A stretch of 64,000 bases of DNA from an uncultured Oscillospiraceae bacterium (lineage in GTDB: Bacteria; Bacillota; Clostridia; Oscillospirales; Ruminococcaceae). Below, in pieces: positions 26,488-35,075 of this stretch (position 1 is its first letter; the number at the start of each line of letters is the position of its first letter). The position numbers and the translations under genes are program-made. The stretch spans positions 1 through 64,000 of the forward strand of contig CAKSPH010000007.1 in the NCBI GenBank assembly GCA_934481355.1, in the 5' to 3' direction. Under the pieces are notes generated by a model, which saw only the letters and a list, made by a program, of their open reading frames with translations, searched no databases and had not been told where the DNA came from.

Positions 26488-27783
26488 ATGAGCAAAAGAT
26501 TCCTGCACATTTCCGACATCCACATCGGAATAACGCTCTGCGGAATGGACCTCACGGACGACCTGCGGCATATCCTGCTGACTGAGATAGCCGAAAACGT
26601 CCTTGAAATGGCGGAAAAAGAGAAGCGCGTTGACGGCATAATAGTCGCCGGGGACGTATTCGACCGGGAGAATCCCTCGTCTGAGGCTGAGGCACTGTGG
26701 GGGGAATTTCTCGGGAAGCTGTATGCAAAGGGCGTAAAGGTTTTCTGCACCAGCGGAAACCACGACAGCGCTGTGCGGCTCGCTTCGCTGGAATCCGTCA
26801 TGACCCCCGCCCACCTGTTTATCCCGAGACCGTTTTCAAGGGAGAATCCCTATCGGATAGAACGCCTTGACGGCGTGGACATCGTGATGCTTCCGTACAT
26901 CACCATGTCGATGGTAAAGGCGGAATTTCCGGAGGCGGCGCAGGACATAACCAGCACCGAGGACGCGGTGAGATACGTCCTCCGGAAGGTATGGCAGGAG
27001 CCCGGCGCGCACGACAGACCGCATATCCTTGTGGCGCATCAGGCGGTTGGCGCGTTTTCCGGCAGGGAGGCGGGCGCGCAGCAGACCATATCTCCGGATG
27101 TGTTCGAGGGATTCGCATATACGGCGCTGGGGCACTTCCACAGCGGGTCGAATCCCTGCGGGAAGGAGAATGTCCGCTACTGCGGCTCGCCGCTGTGCTT
27201 CTCCCAGAATGAGGCTAACAGGAGCCTTGATCACGCTTCTCCGATTACCGTGGAGCAGACGGGCGGCTCCATTATCGGGGGCGTTACCGGAAAGGCGGCC
27301 GATGTGATAGACCTTGCGGACGACGGGAGCGTTTCGGTCAGCCATATCCCGCTTTCGCCGAAGCGCCGGGTGGTCGCAGTCCGGGGAACATACGATGATA
27401 TCATGGCTTATTATGCCGACAGGGACGCCTCACGCGACTATTTCTACATCGTGCTGACAAGTTCCGATGTGCCGGGGGATTTTGAACTGCGGCTGAGAAA
27501 GCAGTTCCCGCTTTACCTGACCGTCCGGGTGGACGAGGAAAAGAGCGCCGCTGAAAGCTCCGGGCAGTTCGGCTTTGAAGTGCGCGAGGACAGCTTCCGG
27601 GAGGATTTCGCAGAGTTCTTCAGGCAGAGGACCGGCGGTGATATAACCGACGAGGTGCTTTCTGCTGCGGAATACATCTTCGGGCTGACGAAGAAAGCCT
27701 CCCGGGACGGAACGCTTAACAGCCTCTGTGAGAGATATCCCACGATAAGCGAGGACGATACGGAGAACGGAGGGACAGTATGA
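26488..27783 (+). CDS. sbcD: Exonuclease SbcCD, nuclease subunit D
   Basis: A 431-residue Mre11-type metallophosphoesterase that with SbcC cuts hairpins and protein-blocked DNA ends. Seen: phosphoesterase motifs HISDIHIG, IIVAGDVFDREN, CTSGNHDS, and the downstream histidine motifs HILVAHQAV and ALGHFHSG. The C-terminal capping domain is present. AAAGGGGAAAA precedes ATG 26488. The stop overlaps the sbcC start by 4 bp, the usual arrangement. Confidence 0.95.
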   Translation: MSKRFLHISDIHIGITLCGMDLTDDLRHILLTEIAENVLEMAEKEKRVDGIIVAGDVFDRENPSSEAEALWGEFLGKLYAKGVKVFCTSGNHDSAVRLASLESVMTPAHLFIPRPFSRENPYRIERLDGVDIVMLPYITMSMVKAEFPEAAQDITSTEDAVRYVLRKVWQEPGAHDRPHILVAHQAVGAFSGREAGAQQTISPDVFEGFAYTALGHFHSGSNPCGKENVRYCGSPLCFSQNEANRSLDHASPITVEQTGGSIIGGVTGKAADVIDLADDGSVSVSHIPLSPKRRVVAVRGTYDDIMAYYADRDASRDYFYIVLTSSDVPGDFELRLRKQFPLYLTVRVDEEKSAAESSGQFGFEVREDSFREDFAEFFRQRTGGDITDEVLSAAEYIFGLTKKASRDGTLNSLCERYPTISEDDTENGGTV

Positions 27784-30700
27784 CGATCGAAGAGCTGAGG
27801 ATGTGCGCGTTCGGACCATACGCGAAATATCAGCGTATCAGGTTTGACAAGTACAGGGGCAGGGTGTTCCTTATCTCCGGCGATATCGGCGCGGGGAAAA
27901 CGACGATATTCGACGCGATATGCTTCGCGCTTTTCGACAAGGCGTGCGGCTCGCTCCGTCAGGAGAATATGGGGACGCTCCGCAATCAGGACGCCGGACC
28001 CAACGATGAGAGCTATGTACAGCTTGTGTTCACCGTGAACGGCGTTAACGGCACGGAGCGGTACTTTATCAGCCGTTCACCCTCGGAATTCAGCGGCATA
28101 ACCCAGACAGACGAGGAAAAGACCCGCGCAAGGAGGGGTTCCAAATCCTCCAGTGCCACTACATATTCCAACCCGTGGGTGGACGTGGGCAAGGCGAGCA
28201 CGATACTTCTTAAGCAGGAGTCTGCGGACAAGTGGACGGTCGCTGCCTCCGGAAAGCAGGGCGTAAAGAGCGCGGTACCCTCCATCATAGGCTTTGACGC
28301 GGATAATTTCAGGCAGATTTCCATGTTGGCGCAGGGGGAGTTCGACGAGTTCCTCAACGAGGACACGGCGGAAAGGCGCGGTACGCTCCGTCCGATATTC
28401 GACACGAAGATATATCAGGACTATGAGACCGTTATAAAGTCGTGGAAGAACAGACTCTCAAAGGACAAAAAGTCGCTTGACGACATCATCGCAAAGACCG
28501 GCAGGGAGCTTGGCATAGATGGAGAGTACCGCACGGAAAACGCGGAGGAGCTTATCGCGGAGATGGAGAAGCTGCGCGCCGAAAGAACAGCCGTCAGGGA
28601 TTCCATAGACGGGCAGATAGAGGAGCTTAACAACCAGCTTATCGACAATGAAAAGGCGCGAAACGAGGTAATACACGCCAACAAGAACATCGAGGAGTGG
28701 GAAGCCGCACGGCTGGCTCTGGAAAAGTTCATGGCGGAGGAAGAGCAGGCGTCCCGGCTGGAAAAGGAGCTTTCCGTCTGGAAGGAAGCCGAAAGGGTGC
28801 GCCCGGAGTACTCCGCGTGGGAGCGGCTGACTGCAAGCAAATCCGAAGCGGACAGCGCTCTGCTGAAAGCCCGCAGCGAAGCGGCTCAGGCGGCTCAGGA
28901 GGAATCCGCCGCGCTGGAGGAAAAGAACAGCGCCGCCTCCCGCAGCGCCGGGCGTGAGAAGCTGATAAGCGAGGTGAACGAGCTGACAAAGCTGCTTCCG
29001 AAAGTCAGGGAGATCCAGCAGATAAGCTCCGAGACAGACCAGCTTACAAAGCAGATGAAGCAGGCGCAGGAGAAGCTCTCCGGAATGGAGGAGCAGAAGC
29101 GCTCTCAGAAAGAGGCGCTTGCAGAATGCGCTGAGAGCATAGAACTTAACCGGGAGCTTTCCGCGCGGCTGGAGACGGCGCAGGGCAGCCTTGACGCGCT
29201 CATAAAGAGCAGATCAGACGCTGAAGCCCTGCTTGACAGCCTGAAAAAGCTGGACAGGATTGCAAAGTTGGCGGCAGGGCTGAAATCCGAAACCGCAGAA
29301 GCTGAGCAAGCGGCGGAAGCCGAGGATACGGCCTGCCGCACCGTGCTGATGAAATACCACCATGACGCTGCCCTTGCCATCGCAAAGGACCTGAAGATAG
29401 GAAGCGTGTGCCCGGTCTGCCACAGGGAGATAACCGAGGAGCCCGACCATGCATCCCTTACGGACGTGACGGAGTGGTCGGCGGTCGAGCGGGCTCAGGA
29501 GAAGCTGAGCGAAGCGGTGAAGACCCGCGACGGGCTGCGGGAGAAGCTGGGCAGAATGGAAGCGGAGCGTAACTCCGTGGGCTCTGCGGCGGCTGAGAAA
29601 TACAGGAGCGTTATCGGCGCAGAAATGCCGGAGAGCGGCGCCGGGAAATCAGCGGCGGAGTTCATCGGCGGGCTTTCCGGGGAAATCACGGCGGCGCAGG
29701 GGCTGGTGGATAAATGCTCCGCCGCGCGCGGTGCGCTTGATTCCCTTGCGGAGCGCAGATCCGCGCTCGAAGCGGATATAGCCGGGCTTGAAGGGAATAT
29801 CGGAAAGCTCGGGGAAACGATACAGCAGCTCAGCCGGGATATCGCGTCCAGAACGGCGCTCCGGCAGGAAAAAAGCCGGGACATCGGCGGCCGCACGGAG
29901 CAGGATATCCGCGAAAGCATTGCGGAGAAGAGCTCTGCGGCGGAGAAAATAGCGGAATCCATACGGAAAGCGGACGAAAGATATACTCGGGCGGTCAACC
30001 GTAATTCGGCGGCAAAGAGCTCCCTCGGCGAGAAAACGGAGCAGTGCGGAAAGCTCGCGGAGAGCATTTCGGCGGCGCAGGCGGCGTTAACGGAGAAACT
30101 CACCCAGAAAGGCTTCTCGGATATCGCGGAGCTGAAAAGCTCATTCCGGGACGAGCGCACCATCGCCGATACCAGCGAGCGCGTGAGCCGCTGGCGCTCC
30201 GATTACAGCAATGCGGTCACGGTCGAAAAGGAGCGCGCAGGCAAGATATCCGGCAGCCGCGAAAAGCGGAAGCTGGACGATTTCAATGCCAGAAGCGCCG
30301 GGATAAAGGAAAAGACCGAGGCGCTGAAAAAGATAAGGGACGGATGTGTTACAGGGATATCCTCCTGCGAGGACTGCATAAGGACTGTTTCGGAGAACAT
30401 AGAAAAGTACGCGGAAATAAGGCACAGGGCGGAGATAATACAGAGCATAGCAAGCGCGGTGGACGACAGGCAGGCGGAAAAGCCCGCGGACGTAAAGTCA
30501 AGGAAAGACGTAAAGGAGCCGAACGAGAAGCTGTCGCTCGAAATTTACGTCCAGATGAGAAAATTCCAGCAGGTGCTGAATTACGCAAACAAGTACCTCG
30601 ACAAAATGTCACAGGGGCGGTACGAGCTTTCGCTGAGCGCTGTATCCAATGGGCATACCGTGACCTCCGGGCTGAATCTCTATGTGCTGGATAAGCTCAG

Positions 30701-31061
30701 GATGAAGAAAACGGTGTGGCGCCCGGTGGGCACGCTTTCCGGCGGCGAGAGGTTCGTTGCCTCATTCGCGCTGGCGCTGGGCTTCTCGGAGTACGCCGTC
30801 AGCAGGTGCGCGGGGCATTCCTCTGAAATGCTGTTCGTGGACGAGGGCTTAAGCTCCCTTGACAACGAGAGCGCAAAGATAGCCGCAGACGTGATAAGCG
30901 GACTCAGCAGCCAGAACCGTACGATCGGCATAGTTTCCCATGTGGACGCGATGAAGCAGCGCTTCAGCGCCAACCGTATCGAGGTAAGGAAAACGCGCGG
31001 CGAGGGGAGCGTTATCTCCACATACGTTGACGGTATGCTCTCCGGGGACGCGGAGGAATAA
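27780..31061 (+). CDS. sbcC: Exonuclease SbcCD, ATPase subunit C
   Basis: A 1093-residue Rad50/SMC-like ATPase. The N-terminal Walker A is SGDIGAGKTTIFDAICF (about residues 34-50). Two very long coiled coils flank the zinc hook CPVCHREI at about residue 543, and the C-terminal half has the signature LSGGERFVASFALALGFSEY and Walker B LFVDEGLSSLD. The palindrome-cutting role of SbcCD is notable in a region rich in large palindromic repeats, one of which (31079) lies 17 bp behind its stop. Confidence 0.95.
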   Translation: MTIEELRMCAFGPYAKYQRIRFDKYRGRVFLISGDIGAGKTTIFDAICFALFDKACGSLRQENMGTLRNQDAGPNDESYVQLVFTVNGVNGTERYFISRSPSEFSGITQTDEEKTRARRGSKSSSATTYSNPWVDVGKASTILLKQESADKWTVAASGKQGVKSAVPSIIGFDADNFRQISMLAQGEFDEFLNEDTAERRGTLRPIFDTKIYQDYETVIKSWKNRLSKDKKSLDDIIAKTGRELGIDGEYRTENAEELIAEMEKLRAERTAVRDSIDGQIEELNNQLIDNEKARNEVIHANKNIEEWEAARLALEKFMAEEEQASRLEKELSVWKEAERVRPEYSAWERLTASKSEADSALLKARSEAAQAAQEESAALEEKNSAASRSAGREKLISEVNELTKLLPKVREIQQISSETDQLTKQMKQAQEKLSGMEEQKRSQKEALAECAESIELNRELSARLETAQGSLDALIKSRSDAEALLDSLKKLDRIAKLAAGLKSETAEAEQAAEAEDTACRTVLMKYHHDAALAIAKDLKIGSVCPVCHREITEEPDHASLTDVTEWSAVERAQEKLSEAVKTRDGLREKLGRMEAERNSVGSAAAEKYRSVIGAEMPESGAGKSAAEFIGGLSGEITAAQGLVDKCSAARGALDSLAERRSALEADIAGLEGNIGKLGETIQQLSRDIASRTALRQEKSRDIGGRTEQDIRESIAEKSSAAEKIAESIRKADERYTRAVNRNSAAKSSLGEKTEQCGKLAESISAAQAALTEKLTQKGFSDIAELKSSFRDERTIADTSERVSRWRSDYSNAVTVEKERAGKISGSREKRKLDDFNARSAGIKEKTEALKKIRDGCVTGISSCEDCIRTVSENIEKYAEIRHRAEIIQSIASAVDDRQAEKPADVKSRKDVKEPNEKLSLEIYVQMRKFQQVLNYANKYLDKMSQGRYELSLSAVSNGHTVTSGLNLYVLDKLRMKKTVWRPVGTLSGGERFVASFALALGFSEYAVSRCAGHSSEMLFVDEGLSSLDNESAKIAADVISGLSSQNRTIGIVSHVDAMKQRFSANRIEVRKTRGEGSVISTYVDGMLSGDAEE

Positions 31062-31078
31062 GTCCTGAAAAAACTGTG

Positions 31079-31240
31079 GGTAACCTCTAAAAACCGGGAC
31101 ACGAGCAGATTTCGTACATGACTTATATCAGATGCTAGGCGTCAAACCGCAGTAATACTGTATGTATTTCAAGGTTTGACAACGAAGCAGATGATATAAG
31201 TCATAGAAATCCGCCGTGAAGGAGGTTTTTAGAGGTTACC
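31079..31240. mobile_element. MITE-like palindromic repeat family 1, copy C (162 bp)
   Basis: Same ends and interior as copy B, differing at only about three positions by eye. 4-bp target duplication TGTG (31075-31078, 31241-31244). It sits between sbcC and the M23 gene promoter. Confidence 0.9.
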
Positions 31241-31272
31241 TGTGAAAAGAAGTTATTTCCTTTTGGCAGCGC

Positions 31273-31302
31273 TTGACAGGATATGTCGGAATGGTGTATA
31301 AT
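31273..31302 (+). promoter_or_regulatory. Promoter of the M23 peptidase gene
   Basis: TTGACA (31273-31278), 18-bp spacer, TATAAT (31297-31302), 72 bp before ATG 31375. Confidence 0.8.
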
Positions 31303-31374
31303 TATTGTGTAAAGCGCCGATTTTCCGGCGGATAAAGAAACGGCATATGTTCAAACAGCAAAGGGGTTATATTC

Positions 31375-32721
31375 ATGGGGAATAAGTTAATGAAAGGAAT
31401 ACTACGCAGGGCCTGCGCAGTGATGACGGCGATAGCCGCGGCTGCGGCTCCGGTGATGGTCAGCGGGGGCGGAGCCTTCGCGGACACCAAGGACTACGAT
31501 CAGGAGATCGCAGAGCTGGAGCAGAAGGCGGAGCGCATAAAGGCGCAGAACGAGGAGCGCCAGCAGCAGATAGGAAATCTCAGCGACATCGTTGAGGCGA
31601 ACGATTATCAGCAGACCCTGCTTGAACAGCAGCTTGTCGGCATAAACGATGAGATAAGCACTTACGGCAGGCTGATAACCACCCAGCAGGAAAAGGTCGC
31701 CGCCAAGGAGAACGAGATATACCTCGTTGAGCAGGATATCGCAGAAAAAGAGACCGAGATAGACAGGACCAAGGACGATATCGCGGAATTAGAAGCGCAG
31801 AACAAGCAGAACCTCCAGAAATTCTCAAAGCTGATACGCGCGCTGTACATGAACAATACCTCCGACACGCTCCCGCTGCTGGAGGGCTCGGACGACTGGT
31901 ACAATTTCTTCACCTACGTTGACGTTATCCAGAATATAAGCAGCCAGAACCTTGAATTCATGAACGGCCTGCTGGACGACATACATCATCAGCAGGATCT
32001 TATCACGGGGCTTGAATCCGATATTGCGAAGCTCAACAGCGACAAGGCGGATCTCCTTGATAAGAAAAAAGCGCTCGAGCAGGAGCTCAGCGACCTTGAG
32101 GACAAAAAGACCGAGGTACAGGGCATAGCGCAGGAGCGCACCCAGGATATCGCGGACATCGCAAGCAAGAGCCAGAGCCTCCAGAATCAGGTGAACCAGA
32201 TACAGAGCGAGATAAACGCTTCCCAGGAGGACGTCGAGGCTATCAACGAGGCTATCAAGGAGCTTATCCGGGAGAAGCAGCGCGAGAACAGCGGCGCTCC
32301 GGTTTACAGCTCGGACGGCTTCAGATGGCCGCTTGACAGCAACCTCCAGTACATAACCACTTACTTCGGCTGGGACGCCCCGATGAACAGGACGCACTAC
32401 GGCATTGACGTCGGAAATGCGGGCATAGGCGGCAAGAATATCTATGCGGCGCAGGGCGGCACCATCATCACGGCTTACGGCGACGGCGGATGGCACGGCG
32501 GCTTCGGTAACTACATCATCATCGACCACGGCGGCGGACTTTCGACTGTGTACGCGCATTGCAGCGGAGTCACCGTGACGGTAGGTCAGACGGTGAACAA
32601 GGGCGACGTTATCGGCTATGTCGGCACCACCGGCTGGTCCACTGGAAACCACCTGCACTTCGAGACCCGTGTAAACGGTACGGCGGTTGATCCGTTCAGT
32701 TACAGCTACGAATACGTTTAA
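31375..32721 (+). CDS. Secreted M23 peptidoglycan DD-metallopeptidase with coiled coil
   Basis: A 448-residue exported cell-wall hydrolase or EnvC-like amidase activator. Signal peptide with AAAAAPVMVSGGGAFA ending near residue 38, then two long coiled-coil stretches (residues about 40-130 and 190-300), then a LytM/M23 domain. Seen: zinc ligand His and Asp in THYGIDVGN, and the HxH-type end in GNHLHFETRVNG; GHSGW-like YVGTTGWSTGNHLHFE keeps the active-site histidine. AAGGGG precedes ATG 31375; an in-frame ATG at 31390 is possible. The all-intact ligands favour an active enzyme. Confidence 0.9.
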   Translation: MGNKLMKGILRRACAVMTAIAAAAAPVMVSGGGAFADTKDYDQEIAELEQKAERIKAQNEERQQQIGNLSDIVEANDYQQTLLEQQLVGINDEISTYGRLITTQQEKVAAKENEIYLVEQDIAEKETEIDRTKDDIAELEAQNKQNLQKFSKLIRALYMNNTSDTLPLLEGSDDWYNFFTYVDVIQNISSQNLEFMNGLLDDIHHQQDLITGLESDIAKLNSDKADLLDKKKALEQELSDLEDKKTEVQGIAQERTQDIADIASKSQSLQNQVNQIQSEINASQEDVEAINEAIKELIREKQRENSGAPVYSSDGFRWPLDSNLQYITTYFGWDAPMNRTHYGIDVGNAGIGGKNIYAAQGGTIITAYGDGGWHGGFGNYIIIDHGGGLSTVYAHCSGVTVTVGQTVNKGDVIGYVGTTGWSTGNHLHFETRVNGTAVDPFSYSYEYV

Positions 32722-32726
32722 AAGTA

Positions 32727-32959
32727 AGGCAACACCGCGCAAAGACCATTTATTGGATTTTGTACGCGTCTTGCTTGCATATTTTTCGTCATATTGCACA
32801 ATTCGTCCTTGCAAGGCGTGGTCTCCCCCGGTGGGGGAGGTGTCAACGCAAGTTGACAGAGGGGTTGACCGACAGACCAGCCTTGCGGCGTCCTCGTTGT
32901 ACAATCTGACAAAAAATCTGACTGCGCAATACGCGCACAATCTTTGTGCGGCGTTGCCT
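32727..32959. mobile_element. MITE-like repeat family 2, copy A (233 bp, with nested hairpins)
   Basis: Starts AGGCAACACCGCGC and ends GCGGCGTTGCCT. It shares the inner blocks CTTGCTTGCATATTTTTCG and TTGTACAATCTGAC with the copies at 41944 and 44126. It is about 60 bp longer because of a nested segment with CTCCCCC/GGGGGAG (32823-32839) and GTCAAC/GTTGAC (32842-32857). It lies between the M23 stop and its terminator. Confidence 0.8.
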
Positions 32960-32976
32960 AAAAGCAAATAACCACG

Positions 32977-33014
32977 AAACGCTGAATAAAGCACCCGCTT
33001 ATTCAGCGTTTTTT
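32977..33014 (+). terminator. Terminator separated from the M23 gene by the repeat
   Basis: AAACGCTGAATAA (32977-32989) pairs with TTATTCAGCGTTT (32999-33011), followed by T residues. It was presumably the original M23 terminator before family-2 copy A was inserted. Confidence 0.85.
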
Positions 33015-33045
33015 GAACAGAAAATGGTCTGGAAGGGAGTTTGGT

Positions 33046-34974
33046 ATGAACGGAAATGACCCTCAGAAGCAGGGCGTTTCGCCGTCAGGCGGCGAGATGT
33101 TCGTGGGGCTGAATGTCCTCAGCAAGATAGGCGTTATCTTTATAATCATCGGAGTTATCGCGTTTTCGGCGGTGTCAGGCGGCGTCATCGCCGAATGGCT
33201 TCGGCTGGCTATGATACTCGCGCTGGGCGCGGTCATGGTGTTCCTCGGCGGGGTATTCCGGAAAAAAGGATCGCTGGTGTTCGGAAATACTTTGATATTT
33301 GGCGGGATTTCGGAGCTGTTCATCGCGATGATGTCCGGGAGATTCGGGTTGCGCTGCACCGGGGACTGGGCTCTGCTGATAGGAGGGCTGACCGCCCTCG
33401 CGGGGCTTCTGCTGGCAGTGCGGTACAGGTCGCGCACGCTGCTGATAATCACGGCTGTCGGCGCAATGCTGACGATGATGACGGCGGCTTCTCCGGTGGG
33501 ATATCTGCTCAGCGGGGTGCTGCTTGTGGCGATTCACGCCGGAAATGCGCTGATATGCCGGAAATTCGGCTTTGTTTCGCCGCAGTTTGTGGCTGCCGGG
33601 CTGATATTCTACGAGGGGATATATCTCTGCACTGTGGACAGGGGCATGGGAATCTACATCTTCATGGACGAACTCTCCGGGATATATGCTACGGTGTTCA
33701 TCATTGCGGCGGCAGCCGTCTATGCGGGCGGAGCGCTCCTGGACAGCCTGGAAACAAACGGACGTATGACCGGGGCGCAGACCGCTTTACTGATCATTCC
33801 GGAGGGGCTGGCGCTGATAATGCCCACGTTTTTCCTGATGTCCGTGCGCGTTATGGCGGGAGTTTCCTCGCTGCTGCTGGCGGCGGTCTATGCGGTCTGC
33901 ATAATGTTCTTCGGGAACAGGACTGGCAGCCGCAGCCGCGTTTGCGGGGTGCTGATGAATCTGCTGCTGACAGCGCTGGCGCTGTCCGTTCTGCGGCTGT
34001 TTCCGTCGGTGTGGTCGTACATGATATTCCATGTATTCGCGACGGCTGTCGCTGCTGCCGGGCTGTTTTCCGGCAGGAAGCTTCTTCGCGGCTGGGGCTA
34101 TGGCGCGCTTACATTTGCGGAGCTTCTGTTCCTTTTCGACAGGGTCACGCAGTGGGAAAATTCGGGAGTGCGCACTGCTGCGTTTGCGCTGAATGCGGCG
34201 CTCTGGATCGCTCTTATGGCGGCGTTTGCACTGAAAGGCAGGCGGGGATCCGGCTTCCAGTTCTATTCCGTGGGAGTGCTGTTCAACACCGGATTCTTCG
34301 GCGTGTACATTATTACGCAGAAGCTTGTCCCGGCGATTGATTCCTCCGCTGACAGGCTGTACGAAAATCTCCTCGCTGCGGCGATGTGGATGATATTGGG
34401 ATTCGTGGCAGGAAAATTAATGTTCCTGCGGAAGGGCGCTTCTGCGGGAGCCTCGCTTGCGCTGTATTCCTTCGGAATGTGTATGCTTCTGTCCGCGAAT
34501 TTCACGGCAGTCCGCAGCGGAGGAGGGATCGCCGCCGTTATAGCCTACTGCGCGGTGAATATCGCTTCGGTGCTGGCGGCGCTGGATATGGCTCTGCGGA
34601 TAAAGTCGCTGGCGCCGAAATTCGCGCGGGCGGTGGGGCTGGCGACATCGTTCTACGGACTCATGACCATTACTGTGGTGCTGGGAGTCAACGGCTGGGC
34701 GGCGTTCACAAGCTGCGTTATCAGCATAGCATATCTGCTGACTGCCGCGGCGTGGATAGGCATAGGCTTCGCAAAAAGAAACGCGCTGCTGCGGCGGTTC
34801 GGTCTTGCGCTGGCGCTGTTTTCCTCGGCAAAGCTGTTCCTGTTCGATTTCTCCGGAATGGACGCGGTGGGCAGGACGCTGATGTTCATAGGCTTCGGCG
34901 TTACTCTGCTGGCGATTTCGTTCACATACGGCTGCTTTGAGAAGCGGCTTTATGACAGGGAGCACCGGAAATAG
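33046..34974 (+). CDS. DUF2339 polytopic membrane protein
   Basis: A 642-residue protein consisting almost wholly of hydrophobic helices (about 18 or more). The order of helices and the C-terminal FLFDFSGMDAVGRTLMFIGF followed by LLAISFTYGCF match the DUF2339 family of unknown function. ATG 33046 is chosen because GGAAGGGAG lies about 7 bases upstream; the frame opens at a TTG at 33013 within the preceding terminator. It is probably transcribed alone. Codon use is more G/T-rich at third positions than in the sugar genes. Confidence 0.8.
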   Translation: MNGNDPQKQGVSPSGGEMFVGLNVLSKIGVIFIIIGVIAFSAVSGGVIAEWLRLAMILALGAVMVFLGGVFRKKGSLVFGNTLIFGGISELFIAMMSGRFGLRCTGDWALLIGGLTALAGLLLAVRYRSRTLLIITAVGAMLTMMTAASPVGYLLSGVLLVAIHAGNALICRKFGFVSPQFVAAGLIFYEGIYLCTVDRGMGIYIFMDELSGIYATVFIIAAAAVYAGGALLDSLETNGRMTGAQTALLIIPEGLALIMPTFFLMSVRVMAGVSSLLLAAVYAVCIMFFGNRTGSRSRVCGVLMNLLLTALALSVLRLFPSVWSYMIFHVFATAVAAAGLFSGRKLLRGWGYGALTFAELLFLFDRVTQWENSGVRTAAFALNAALWIALMAAFALKGRRGSGFQFYSVGVLFNTGFFGVYIITQKLVPAIDSSADRLYENLLAAAMWMILGFVAGKLMFLRKGASAGASLALYSFGMCMLLSANFTAVRSGGGIAAVIAYCAVNIASVLAALDMALRIKSLAPKFARAVGLATSFYGLMTITVVLGVNGWAAFTSCVISIAYLLTAAAWIGIGFAKRNALLRRFGLALALFSSAKLFLFDFSGMDAVGRTLMFIGFGVTLLAISFTYGCFEKRLYDREHRK

Positions 34975-35007
34975 ACTAAAAATAGCCTTAAAGTTGTTTC
35001 CGCGCTC

Positions 35008-35036
35008 TTGAATTTTAATGAAATTTATGCTAAAAT
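35008..35036 (+). promoter_or_regulatory. Promoter of the GGDEF fusion gene
   Basis: TTGAAT (35008-35013), 17-bp spacer, TAAAAT (35031-35036) preceded by TATGC (extended -10). Confidence 0.65.
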
Positions 35037-35075
35037 AAAAACATGAGTTAATATGCATCAGGGGAGGTGCGGAAT

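Noticed and set aside
25110..26801. 563-codon minus-strand frame across GH5 and sbcD
   Set aside because: It lies opposite two intact genes and has no recognisable domain.
32687..32971. 94-residue plus-strand frame downstream of the M23 gene
   Set aside because: It lies almost wholly in family-2 repeat copy A and its nested hairpins.
31825..32994. 389-codon minus-strand frame over the M23 gene and family-2 copy A
   Set aside because: Antisense of a real gene joined to repeat sequence; no ribosome site.
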